Positions 16,125-24,978 of a stretch of DNA of 64,000 nucleotides are shown here, piece after piece. How positions within the stretch are numbered: the first letter of the stretch is position 1; each line of letters opens with the position of its first letter. The notes under the pieces are model-generated. The model had not been told where the DNA came from. It ran no database searches and was given only the letters and a program-made list of their open reading frames with translations. Origin of the DNA: Sulfurimonas sp. (GTDB lineage: Bacteria; Campylobacterota; Campylobacteria; Campylobacterales; Sulfurimonadaceae). A program made the position numbers and the translations under genes. Location: assembly GCA_028044295.1 (NCBI GenBank), contig JAOFSE010000005.1, positions 1-64,000 on the forward strand. Reading direction: 5' to 3'.

Positions 16125-17939
16125 ATGATTAATTTTCTATTAAATAAATGGCTATATCTATTTTTAACTTTTATATTAACGATATCAGTTTATTACATCA
16201 TCTATACCCTAAATACATTAAATAATGATAGTGATAAAATAAACAATACCTTTATACCTACAGTTGAAAATGTAAACTATATACAACTAGAACACGCTAA
16301 AGCACATCTATGGTTTGAAGAATTACTTAGTGGTGATGATTCAAATAAAATTTCAGACATTTTAAAATCATACGATCAAATTGAAAAAAAGATTATTACA
16401 ACTAACAACTTACTTAAATATGAGAGCGAACTTTACCCAAGTATCATCAATATATTAGAGAGCCACAGTGAGCTAAAGAAGCTACTATTACTTAGATACA
16501 AGAACCAAACAAAAGGTATGACCGGTACTATATCTGACCAAAAATTTGACAGTAAGTTTTTAAAGCTTTTAGCTGCTTCTGAAAAACTCAATAATATAAT
16601 TAACATATCTTTAAATAATGCAATTACAAGAATGGAAACATTTAAAATTAGACTTGCTATTTTATTATTTATATTTATTATGTTACTGCTTATCATTACT
16701 GTAAAGTATATTAGTTTTCAATCGTCATATAAACAGAAACTAATTGATGAAGTAAAGAAAAAAACTACGGATTTACGCAAAGCAAAAGAGTTAGCAGAAG
16801 ACTCTAGCAAAACAAAATCAGAGTTTTTAGCCAACATGAGTCACGAAATTAGAACACCAATGAATTCTATAATTGGGTTTGCAGAAATTTTAAATAAAAA
16901 AGATACTTCCGATGAGTATAAACTAATAACAAAGAATATATTAAACAGTTCAAAGTCACTCTTGATTGTAATAAATGATATATTAGATTTATCAAAAATT
17001 GAAGCTGGAAAAATGACAATCATCAAAGAGTCTGCCTCACTTACGGAAATGTTTATGGAGATAGAAAACATCTTTATTTTAAAGTCAGAAGAAAAAGGTA
17101 TAAAATTATTCTTTGATATTGATGATAATTTTCCAAACTATCTATTAGTAGACATATCTAGAATAAGACAAATACTCATAAACCTACTTGGAAATGCAAT
17201 CAAGTTTACTCCAGCTAATGGAAAAGTAGTTATGACTGCTAGACTAGAAAACAAATCAGACAATCATATCAACCTATTTATCTCTGTAAAAGACACTGGT
17301 ATAGGTATTCCACAAAATGAACTGTCATCTATATTTGAAGCTTTTATTCAAAAAGATGGTCAGAATAACAGAACCTTTGGTGGTACTGGACTTGGTCTAA
17401 GCATTTCAAATAAACTATCTAAGCTAATGAATGGAACTATTAATGTAGTAAGCGAAGAGAATATTGGTTCAGAGTTTACTCTTCAGTTAGATGATATAGA
17501 AATTGACAATTCCAATACCCATAAAACTGTAGAGTCTATAGATACAAATATGGAAATAGCAGGAGCGACTATTTTAATTGTGGATGACATACAAATGAAT
17601 AGAACATTAGTATCTTTACTATTCGAAGATCATGATGTTAACTTAATCGAAGCAGAAAATGGTCAAATTGCACTAGATGTATTACAAGACACATCCGTTG
17701 ATTTAATTCTAATGGATATTCAAATGCCTATCATGGATGGATTTGAAGCAACTAATATAATTAGACAAGATAATAGTCTAAAGAGCATACCTGTAATAGC
17801 ACTCACAGCATCTGTCATGAAAGAAGAGGTTCAAGCTATACTAGATCATGACTTTAATGATTATTTAGAAAAACCTATTAACACCAAGCTATTCTATCTA
17901 TCCATAAAAAAACATCTATCTAAATTTATAGTCACTTAA
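16125..17939 (+). CDS. Hybrid sensor histidine kinase
   Basis: Membrane sensor kinase of 604 residues from ATG 16125, which has GGAG at proper spacing; the ATG 15 bases earlier lacks one. Order: membrane helix near 6-25, helical periplasmic sensor to about 180, second helix near 183-200, a dimerisation domain with FLANMSHEIRTPMNSIIGF containing the phospho-His, an ATPase domain (NLLGNAIKFT, DTGIGI, FGGTGLGLSI), then a C-terminal receiver with LILMDIQMPIMDG holding the phospho-Asp and a final Lys-Pro. No output regulator is adjacent, so the signal and target are unknown. Confidence 0.93.
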   Translation: MINFLLNKWLYLFLTFILTISVYYIIYTLNTLNNDSDKINNTFIPTVENVNYIQLEHAKAHLWFEELLSGDDSNKISDILKSYDQIEKKIITTNNLLKYESELYPSIINILESHSELKKLLLLRYKNQTKGMTGTISDQKFDSKFLKLLAASEKLNNIINISLNNAITRMETFKIRLAILLFIFIMLLLIITVKYISFQSSYKQKLIDEVKKKTTDLRKAKELAEDSSKTKSEFLANMSHEIRTPMNSIIGFAEILNKKDTSDEYKLITKNILNSSKSLLIVINDILDLSKIEAGKMTIIKESASLTEMFMEIENIFILKSEEKGIKLFFDIDDNFPNYLLVDISRIRQILINLLGNAIKFTPANGKVVMTARLENKSDNHINLFISVKDTGIGIPQNELSSIFEAFIQKDGQNNRTFGGTGLGLSISNKLSKLMNGTINVVSEENIGSEFTLQLDDIEIDNSNTHKTVESIDTNMEIAGATILIVDDIQMNRTLVSLLFEDHDVNLIEAENGQIALDVLQDTSVDLILMDIQMPIMDGFEATNIIRQDNSLKSIPVIALTASVMKEEVQAILDHDFNDYLEKPINTKLFYLSIKKHLSKFIVT

Positions 17940-17957
17940 TTGGAATACCAGTTGCTT

Positions 17958-17982
17958 GATAACTTCTATATAAGGAGTTATC
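17958..17982 (+). promoter_or_regulatory. Shine-Dalgarno-sequestering hairpin
   Basis: GATAACT (17958-17964) pairs perfectly with AGTTATC (17976-17982), which ends directly at the ATG 17983. The ribosome site AAGGAG (17972-17977) lies partly in the loop and partly in the stem. This could limit translation until opened by heat, a ribosome or a ligand. Confidence 0.55.
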
Positions 17983-18252
17983 ATGCAAAACTTAGTAATA
18001 GAAAACTTAGGTGCTTACCCACAAAAGATTATAGACCTAGAATGGCTTGAAGATGAACTTTATGATGTTAATCAAGATGAAGTTAATCTTGATTGGAATA
18101 AACAGAAAAAATGTGTTGAGCATAGATTTTCTGATGACTGGGAAGTCGAGTATTGTGTTTTAGAGCATTGAGCAAGTCATGTTGGTGCAAGGTTTGACAT
18201 GACAAACTATGAAAATAAAAATGGATATTACTCAGCCTATATATATAGATAA
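17983..18252 (+). CDS. Small protein interrupted by in-frame UGA (Sec, readthrough or nonsense)
   Basis: From ATG 17983 the frame gives 62 acidic, Trp- and Tyr-rich residues, then TGA at 18169-18171, then 26 more sense codons (ASHVGARFDMTNYENKNGYY and on) to TAA at 18250-18252, 89 residues in all. The two parts share style and no other stop occurs. A perfect 7-bp stem with a 14-base, G-rich loop starts four bases after the UGA (18176-18203). Selenocysteine insertion is possible, since members of this phylum make selenoproteins; a TGG-to-TGA mutation or a true 62-residue protein are alternatives. I do not recognise the family. Confidence 0.5.
18176..18203 (+). promoter_or_regulatory. Stem-loop just after in-frame UGA (SECIS-like candidate)
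   Basis: GTCATGT (18176-18182) and ACATGAC (18197-18203) form a perfect 7-bp stem around TGGTGCAAGGTTTG. A bacterial SECIS lies just after its UGA and has G residues early in the loop, as here. However the loop begins only 11 bases after the UGA, closer than usual, so the match is partial. Confidence 0.35.
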
Positions 18253-18298
18253 TATTAGTTTTTATACCTTTAGACTATTTGAGTTGACTTAGAATCTA

Positions 18299-18832
18299 CT
18301 ACTTAGCCTTTGGTCTAAAAGCTTTTATAACATTTTCATTAGTCTCTATAAATGGGCCTTCAATCAAATCTATGCAATATGGCACTGCTGGAAAAACTGC
18401 ATCTAAACATTCTCTAATTGATTTAGGCTTTCCTGGAAGGTTGACTATAAGAGACTTCCCTCTGATACCAGCTGTCTGACGTGAAAGAATAGCCGTTGGT
18501 ACATACTGAAGGCTCACTTGGCGCATTAACTCACCAAAACCTGGCATCATCTTCTCACATACATTCTCAGTAGCCTCAGGAGTTACATCCCGAAGTGCTG
18601 GACCAGTTCCACCTGTAGTAACAACTAAACAGCACCCTGCTTCATCACAAAGCTCCTTCATAGTATTTTCAAGTATATCTTGCTCATCAGGAATACATCT
18701 GTAAACTATTTCAAACTCACTCGTTAAATAGTCCTTCATAGTATCTTGAATAGCTACACCAGAAATATCTTCATATATCCCTTTACTAGCTCTATCACTT
18801 GCAGTTATTACACCTATTTTTATTTCGCTCAA
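18299..18832 (-). CDS. mogA: Molybdopterin adenylyltransferase
   Basis: Adenylylates molybdopterin before molybdenum insertion. The 177-residue protein has the MoaB/MogA fold: GVITASDRAS at the start, VVTTGGTGPALRDVTPEAT in the middle and the INLPGKPKS-like VNLPGKPKSI near the end. It closes a minus-strand run that starts at aroB and lies 12 bases after bioV. It will supply Mo enzymes such as nitrate reductase or formate dehydrogenase. Confidence 0.92.
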   Translation of the reverse strand: MSEIKIGVITASDRASKGIYEDISGVAIQDTMKDYLTSEFEIVYRCIPDEQDILENTMKELCDEAGCCLVVTTGGTGPALRDVTPEATENVCEKMMPGFGELMRQVSLQYVPTAILSRQTAGIRGKSLIVNLPGKPKSIRECLDAVFPAVPYCIDLIEGPFIETNENVIKAFRPKAK

Positions 18833-18844
18833 AATATATTTCCT

Positions 18845-19366
18845 TTAATTTATTATCAAAAAATGATTTGCATCTTTTATGTATGTTACAGTTCCTACAT
18901 GTAGAAAAAACTCTCTTGCAGATTCTACGTCTATGATACTATCATTACCACCAAGGTAGACCTCGATAATGGTTCCGCTAGCAGATATATCTAGTAACTC
19001 TTTCATATTCCATTCATAGTTTAATAGTTCATGTAATTCATCAATACTAGATTCACAATGCTCCACTAATTTTTTCTCGTGAGGCTTAAAACAAAGACCA
19101 ATAAAACTATCTAAGTATTTAGACTTGTCTTTTGTATAGCCCATAGTTTGTAGCTTCTTAAACTTTTCACTTTTAGTTTGAAAAAAAACTGGTGAAAATA
19201 GTTGTAGTTTATCTACTCTTTTAGAGTTCTCTAACTGACTTTGAACATATTCTAAAGCCTTTATTGAACCATAACTAAAACCACATACCGTGTACTCAGA
19301 CTTATCTATAAAAGTATCAAAAAGATACTCTTCATCTTTTAGAGAGAAACCACTATAAAACTTCAT
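18845..19366 (-). CDS. bioV: Pimeloyl-ACP methyl ester esterase, BioV type
   Basis: Small alpha/beta hydrolase, 173 residues from the ATG at 19366. The nucleophile elbow is CGFSYGS (GxSxG), with likely Asp in LGGNDSIID and His in KDANHFLI. BioV releases pimeloyl-ACP for biotin synthesis in Campylobacterota, replacing BioH. The start overlaps the ftsH-like gene end by 14 bases. Assignment rests on size, motif layout and gene context in this phylum; another small esterase is possible. Confidence 0.72.
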   Translation of the reverse strand: MKFYSGFSLKDEEYLFDTFIDKSEYTVCGFSYGSIKALEYVQSQLENSKRVDKLQLFSPVFFQTKSEKFKKLQTMGYTKDKSKYLDSFIGLCFKPHEKKLVEHCESSIDELHELLNYEWNMKELLDISASGTIIEVYLGGNDSIIDVESAREFFLHVGTVTYIKDANHFLIIN

Positions 19367-20996
19367 CAATTAACTTTTTAACATCCACTTTTGTAATACT
19401 TTCTCTCTCTAGTAAAATAGCTTCTACTTTTGATATAACGCCTGACATTGAACTCAGTAGAGAAGTAGTCTCATCATAAAGCTTAGCCATAAATATCTCT
19501 TCTTCTTTATCTTTAGAAAGTAGTCCTTCACCCATGCCATACTCTTTTGTCATCTTCTCTACAAGTACTTTTGCTTCATCTAAGTCCAGCTTTGCACTAC
19601 TTGTATGTTCACCATATTTGATATTACATGCAACAACACCAGCTAAGAACATCTTTACACGAGATTCTAACTCATGTTGGATAAGTGGTTCATCAGTTGA
19701 AGGTGTTAGTTTCTCATTTGATAGCATTAACTTCTCAAAAGGAAGGTCATAATACGAAGCACATATAGCTTTAGCCGCTTGATAAGTAATATGGTACTTC
19801 TTCTGTTTTTCACTAAGTATTTGTAACTTTTTCTTACCAAACATTACTTTGTCTTTTACATGATGAAAATGTTCTATTGTTACTTGAAAATCATGTCCTC
19901 TGATTGCTAAAAGAGAAGCTTCATTTACAAGTGCAGCTAATGAAGCACCATTAAAACCTACAGTCATATTCGCAACAGCTTGAACATCTACATCATTAGG
20001 AACTTTATCTAAGTACTTAACGAGTATAGACTCTCTTTCTCTTTTAGTTGGTAGTTCTACAAATACTCTTCTATCAAATCTACCAGATCGTAAAAGTGCT
20101 GAGTCAAGAACATCAATTTGATTTGTAGCAGCAACTACAATAACTCCACTTGAATTTTCAAACCCATCCATCTCTGTTAAAAGTTGATTGAGAGTAGCCT
20201 CTCTTTCATCATTTCTAACACCATCTCTTTTCTTACCAACAGCGTCAATTTCATCTATAAATATTATTGATGGTGAGTTGTTTTTAGCAGCTTGAAAAAG
20301 GTCATGAACTCTTTTTGCGCCCATACCTACATATATCTGAACAAATGATGCACCACTTTGATAGTAAAACGGAACACCTGCTTCGTGCGCTACAGCTTTA
20401 GCTATCATTGTTTTACCTACACCAGGAGGTCCTACTAAAAGTACACCACGAGGCATTCTTGCACCGAAAGTTTTATATCTTTTAGGATTTCTCATAAAAT
20501 CTATAATCTCTTCAAGTTCCATCTTAACATCACTAATGCCACCAATATCATCAAAAGTAATATCACTCTTAATTGCTTCAACAACTCCTGATAATTCAGT
20601 TCCAAGCATAGAAGAGTTTGATGTAGTTTGTGAGTCTACATGTAAAGATTTTTTTTGATACTGTCTAAAAGCAAGACTACCAATACCTAAGACAAGAACC
20701 GTAAAAAGAAAGTAAACAAGAATATTAGACCCGCTGTCTACTTCTACTTCGTAATCTTTTAGTAAATTTGGGCTTACCTGAGAAGATACAATTTTATAAA
20801 AATTTTCATCTGTTTTTAGGTAAATATACTCATCTGAAACAGTCACACTCTTAACAGATAGTGAACCTAAAAGCTCTGAAGCTTGACTCATAGTTATTAG
20901 CTCAGCATTATCTCTAAGAATTGCAAAAAGAACCAAGATAACTACTAAAAAAGCAGATACATATAAAACGACTCTATTTGAGTTAGATTCTTGCAT
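19353..20996 (-). CDS. FtsH-like AAA+ protein lacking the zinc-protease motif
   Basis: A 547-residue membrane AAA+ protein with helices near 8-26 and 92-110, Walker A GPPGVGKT (189-196), Walker B IIFIDEID (244-251), and a second region of homology ending in LLRSGRFDRR. The C-terminal peptidase-like part is present, but the HEAGH zinc motif reads YQAAK (405-409): both His and the Glu are replaced. It should therefore unfold or disassemble membrane clients without cutting them. A true FtsH is expected elsewhere. It overlaps mtaB by 14 bases. Confidence 0.9.
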   Translation of the reverse strand: MQESNSNRVVLYVSAFLVVILVLFAILRDNAELITMSQASELLGSLSVKSVTVSDEYIYLKTDENFYKIVSSQVSPNLLKDYEVEVDSGSNILVYFLFTVLVLGIGSLAFRQYQKKSLHVDSQTTSNSSMLGTELSGVVEAIKSDITFDDIGGISDVKMELEEIIDFMRNPKRYKTFGARMPRGVLLVGPPGVGKTMIAKAVAHEAGVPFYYQSGASFVQIYVGMGAKRVHDLFQAAKNNSPSIIFIDEIDAVGKKRDGVRNDEREATLNQLLTEMDGFENSSGVIVVAATNQIDVLDSALLRSGRFDRRVFVELPTKRERESILVKYLDKVPNDVDVQAVANMTVGFNGASLAALVNEASLLAIRGHDFQVTIEHFHHVKDKVMFGKKKLQILSEKQKKYHITYQAAKAICASYYDLPFEKLMLSNEKLTPSTDEPLIQHELESRVKMFLAGVVACNIKYGEHTSSAKLDLDEAKVLVEKMTKEYGMGEGLLSKDKEEEIFMAKLYDETTSLLSSMSGVISKVEAILLERESITKVDVKKLIDEVL

Positions 20997-22233
20997 AGTT
21001 AAACTCCTCTTTTATCTCATAATTATCTATATTTAACCAGTTGCCTATTAGATCTTCATCTGATTCAACTATAATTTTATTGAAGTGTTGGTCATAACCA
21101 ACATACTTACCATCTTTTTCACTCTCTATAAGGACTTCTAACTCACCATGAAAAGCTTTTCTAAAGTCAAGGTTCTTAGCCTTTATAGCTGCTTCTAACT
21201 CATGAAGTCTCTCTTTGGCTACTTTACCATTTACTTCTGGTTTCATTGTCGCAGATGGTGTTCCATCACGTTTAGAGTAAGTAAATGCATGAAGATGTGT
21301 AAGTGGAAGGTTTGCTACATTTTGCATAGCTTCTCTCCATAACTCTTCACTCTCTCCAGGATGACCTGTAATAAAGTCAGTTCCTAGAGCGAACCCCTTA
21401 GATGCTATTAACTCAAAAAGTTCTTTATCACGTTTGTAAACGTTTCTTCTATTCATATTTTTAAGCATTTGCGGTGAAGTATGCTGAAGAGCGATATGAA
21501 GATGTTTCTCTAACCATGGCTCATCAAGTATCTCTTTAAACTCATCTGTAATTTGTATAGGCTCAACACTACCAAGTCGAATACGTCTTACACCACGGAC
21601 TTGAGATATACGCTTCATTAATTTTGCTAAAGAAGTATCTGTTTTTTGTCCATAACTTCCAACGTTAGTACCAGTTAAGATAAACTCTCCAAAACCATTA
21701 AGAGCAAGTCTAGTAATCTGCTCTATAATTTTGTTTTCATCCATACTTCTTGCATCACCACGCACATATGGAATTATGCAATAAGAACATCTAAAGTCAC
21801 AACCCTCTTGAATCTTTATGAATGCTCTGCTCTTTCCAACAAAGTCATCAACCACAGCTTCATCAATATGGTTCAAATCACCTGGATCATAAAATGGTTC
21901 TTCACGAGCAAGCATGGAGTCAATTTTTAGCTTTTCGCTTTGTCCAAAAACCCCAGATACTCTTCCCTGCTTTAGGAGACTCTCACCTTTAGTATGAGCT
22001 CCACAGCCAGTTAAAAAAATCTTAGCACCACTATCTTTTTCTACTTGCGAAATGTAAGAGCGAACATGTGTATCCGCTCCGTTAGTAACTGTACAAGAAT
22101 TTATAACTATTACATCAGCTTCACTCTCGTTTTCTGTTACATCATAATCTTTTAATGCACCCACCATAACTTGAGAGTCATATAGGTTTGTTCTACAACC
22201 AAAAGTTTTAAAATAAACTTTTTGCTTAGACAT
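20983..22233 (-). CDS. mtaB: tRNA t6A37 methylthiotransferase MtaB
   Basis: Radical-SAM enzyme that makes ms2t6A at position 37 of tRNAs. The 416-residue protein begins with the UPF0004 domain (FKTFGCRTNLYDSQ; further Cys in NSCTVTN and LTGCGAH), followed by the radical-SAM CDFRCSYC motif with CxxxCxxC spacing, and a C-terminal TRAM-like domain. The ATG at 22233 shares one base with the mscS stop (TGATG), indicating coupled translation. Confidence 0.93.
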   Translation of the reverse strand: MSKQKVYFKTFGCRTNLYDSQVMVGALKDYDVTENESEADVIVINSCTVTNGADTHVRSYISQVEKDSGAKIFLTGCGAHTKGESLLKQGRVSGVFGQSEKLKIDSMLAREEPFYDPGDLNHIDEAVVDDFVGKSRAFIKIQEGCDFRCSYCIIPYVRGDARSMDENKIIEQITRLALNGFGEFILTGTNVGSYGQKTDTSLAKLMKRISQVRGVRRIRLGSVEPIQITDEFKEILDEPWLEKHLHIALQHTSPQMLKNMNRRNVYKRDKELFELIASKGFALGTDFITGHPGESEELWREAMQNVANLPLTHLHAFTYSKRDGTPSATMKPEVNGKVAKERLHELEAAIKAKNLDFRKAFHGELEVLIESEKDGKYVGYDQHFNKIIVESDEDLIGNWLNIDNYEIKEEFNYARI

Positions 22234-23852
22234 CAATCAACCTCATTTTCAGCGATAGGCATTCTAGGCTCTTCATCTTTTGTAAGATATAGTTTTTGAG
22301 TTGGGTATGCAATTGTTATATCATCTTCTTGATTGAACATATCCACTATTTCTGTAGATATTATACTTCTTAGAGTCAATGTAGCATAAGCATTTGTTAA
22401 ATACCATGCATCGATAACTATACCATTTGGCTCTATGAACGAGAATATTCTCGGTTCTACATTTGAGTTTTTAAGACTATAGTTATTTCTTAATTTGTTT
22501 AGCTGTTTTCTAGTTATATCAGTATAACCTTTTGAGTACTTTCTAGTAACCTCTTTAGCAATATGCATTGCTTTTTTGTGGTTAGAATCAAAAGTAATAG
22601 TGATCTTTACGCCATCCCAAACAGTTTTTAAAGAGTGGTGAGAGTAGTTAGAAATCATTCTTGTGAATACAAAGTTGTTCGGTATAAAAACGATACGACC
22701 TGCTCTTCTGTTTATGCTTACAGTAGTTAGTGTAATATCTTCAAAAATAGTCATACGAAGTAGTGAGATATCCATAACATCACCTACATACTCAGTACCA
22801 TCCATAATTACACGAATTCTATCACCTACATGTATACTTCCACCGAAAACTATCACAAGCCATCCAAGTATACTCATGAACCAATCTTTCATGGCGATAG
22901 CGATACCCGCAGAGGCAAAACCTAAGATAGTTACTAAATAACCGGCATTCTCAATGTAGCTAAAAAATAGAATAAATAACACAAGAATAAAGTTAGCAAA
23001 AGTAATAATCTTATTTGCCATATAGAATCGTTCATTATCAGTTATGTACTTTTTAACAACTTTCTTTAAAAGAAAAAAGATTATGAAAACAACTAGTATA
23101 ATGACACCTATCTGAGCCATTTTCATTATCTGAGCATTTACATTTTTTTCTATGTTTACTCTAACGATATCTAGTCTTTTTTGGTACACATCAGCTGTAA
23201 CACCCATAGTATCAAGAGCTGATTCAAACCTTTCCAACTGGTTTTGCTTATCCTCTGCTTTTTCTTGGTAGATAACATTTTTATCTAAAAGCGCTATCTC
23301 TTTATAAACGCGTCCCTCAGACCTTAAAAGAATAATTATTTTAGACAACTCATTCTTTTTAACTATATAGTCATTGAATCCTTGCGTTAAAGTTTTATCA
23401 AGTGATATACCTGTAAAAATGTCAAAAGGATTTGTAATAGTTGGAATCTCATCTATATTTGGAGGAGTTAAAAGAGTTGCAAATGGAGATGAATCATTAT
23501 TTTTCAACTTCTCAATCTGTGACGATAAGATCATCTCTCTTGATTTAAGAGCATCTAACTCATCTTTTTGAGAAAGAGATTTTTTTCCTTTTCTTTGAAG
23601 CTGCTTGATTCTTTTTCTAATCTTCTCTAAAGACTCTCTAACTTCTAAAGATGTTAAGTAAGATGAATAACTTCTAATCCATACACTGCCCTCATTATCT
23701 ATTTTTTCTTCTAAAGTTTTAATCTCAGACAGTAACTTTGATACTTGTTCTCTTTTGATATCTTCTAATTCTAGCTTAGCCTTTTTTGATAAGCCATTCG
23801 CTCCAAGTAGAAGTGAGTACGCTAATGTTAAATATATAAATATTTTAATCAT
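22233..23852 (-). CDS. MscS-family mechanosensitive channel
   Basis: Inner-membrane pressure-relief channel of 539 residues. A signal peptide (to about residue 18) is followed by a long charged coiled coil to about 230, then membrane helices near 243-262, 275-293 and 298-335 with the Gly/Ala-rich pore helix (LGFASAGIAIAMKDW), and the MscS beta domain (VGDRIRV, VYV-like EYVGDVMDISLL). Larger than E. coli MscS (286). The start overlaps the aroB stop as ATGA. Confidence 0.9.
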   Translation of the reverse strand: MIKIFIYLTLAYSLLLGANGLSKKAKLELEDIKREQVSKLLSEIKTLEEKIDNEGSVWIRSYSSYLTSLEVRESLEKIRKRIKQLQRKGKKSLSQKDELDALKSREMILSSQIEKLKNNDSSPFATLLTPPNIDEIPTITNPFDIFTGISLDKTLTQGFNDYIVKKNELSKIIILLRSEGRVYKEIALLDKNVIYQEKAEDKQNQLERFESALDTMGVTADVYQKRLDIVRVNIEKNVNAQIMKMAQIGVIILVVFIIFFLLKKVVKKYITDNERFYMANKIITFANFILVLFILFFSYIENAGYLVTILGFASAGIAIAMKDWFMSILGWLVIVFGGSIHVGDRIRVIMDGTEYVGDVMDISLLRMTIFEDITLTTVSINRRAGRIVFIPNNFVFTRMISNYSHHSLKTVWDGVKITITFDSNHKKAMHIAKEVTRKYSKGYTDITRKQLNKLRNNYSLKNSNVEPRIFSFIEPNGIVIDAWYLTNAYATLTLRSIISTEIVDMFNQEDDITIAYPTQKLYLTKDEEPRMPIAENEVD

Positions 23853-24901
23853 TTAATATCTCCAAACTTATTTAGAACGCACATTACAGTCCCCTTATCA
23901 ACTTTATCGGTTATAGACACATCACCTATTCCAATGGGAATAATAAATGTAAGAGAAGAGTCTGAACTCTTTTTATCGAGAAAAAATGCTTCATAAAATG
24001 AATTAGAATCAGACACTTCATAAGAAGTGGGAAGGTTATACTTCTCAAGTAGTGACTTTATTCTTAAAGCTTCTTTTTCATTCATAAGGTTCAGCTTTAT
24101 AGATGTCTCATTTGCCATAACCATTCCTATCGCAACAGCTTCTCCATGAAGATACTTCTTATACTTTGTCTCTTTTTCAATCACATGACCAAAAGTATGT
24201 CCATAGTTAAGAGCTGCACGTATTCCATGCTCTTTTTCATCTTGAGCAACTACGTCAGCCTTTGTTTGAACAGCTTTTTTAATACACTCTTGTAAAACAG
24301 TTTTATCACTCAAGTCGGCACTCTCTAAAAATTCAAAAAAATCTTTGTTAAACGTAACAGCCATTTTAAGTACTTCTGCAAAGCCGGCACTAAACTCACG
24401 AGGAGGGAGTGTACTTAAAAAGTATGAGTCAATATAAACAGACTTAGGTTGATGAAAAGCACCAATAAGATTTTTACCATACTTGTTATTCATACCTGTT
24501 TTACCACCAACACTAGAATCAACTTGTGAGAGAAGCGTAGTTGGTATTTGTATAAAGTCAATACCTCTTTGGTATATGCTAGCAGCATACCCAGTCATGT
24601 CACCAACAACACCACCACCAAATGCAATTAGAAGTGACTTTCTATTGAATCTATTTTCAAACATAGATTCTATAATAGTATCTATACTCTCTTGATTTTT
24701 ATACTCTTCACCATCTTGTAAAGTGATTACATGTAGTTCTTTTGCGGTTACCCTTTCAAGTAAGTAATCAAGATGTAAATCAGAAATAGTTGAGTTAGTG
24801 ACAACAGCAACTTTTGTATCAAAATGGAGTGAAGGTAGTGAGTCTATTGTTATATCGTATGAATTGTCTACAACTTGTTTAAGAGGTATATTGACTGTCA
24901 T
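23849..24901 (-). CDS. aroB: 3-dehydroquinate synthase
   Basis: Second step of the shikimate pathway. Full-length 350 residues with the NAD-binding AFGGGVVGDMTGYAAS, the QVDSSVGGKTGMN catalytic loop and zinc ligands in NYGHTFGHVIE and HGEAVAIGM. It leads the aroB-mscS-mtaB-ftsH-like-bioV-mogA run on the minus strand, an order I remember from Helicobacter and related genera. Confidence 0.96.
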   Translation of the reverse strand: MTVNIPLKQVVDNSYDITIDSLPSLHFDTKVAVVTNSTISDLHLDYLLERVTAKELHVITLQDGEEYKNQESIDTIIESMFENRFNRKSLLIAFGGGVVGDMTGYAASIYQRGIDFIQIPTTLLSQVDSSVGGKTGMNNKYGKNLIGAFHQPKSVYIDSYFLSTLPPREFSAGFAEVLKMAVTFNKDFFEFLESADLSDKTVLQECIKKAVQTKADVVAQDEKEHGIRAALNYGHTFGHVIEKETKYKKYLHGEAVAIGMVMANETSIKLNLMNEKEALRIKSLLEKYNLPTSYEVSDSNSFYEAFFLDKKSSDSSLTFIIPIGIGDVSITDKVDKGTVMCVLNKFGDIK

Positions 24902-24978
24902 TATTTGTCCAAAGTAAAATTTATTATTAATCTAAATATATTACTTAAAATATACTAATAATTGACTAAAATAACAAT

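Noticed and set aside
18172-18298. Possible separate 17-aa peptide from ATG 18211
   Set aside because: It lies in the same frame as the preceding 62-residue protein and is better explained as its continuation after UGA.
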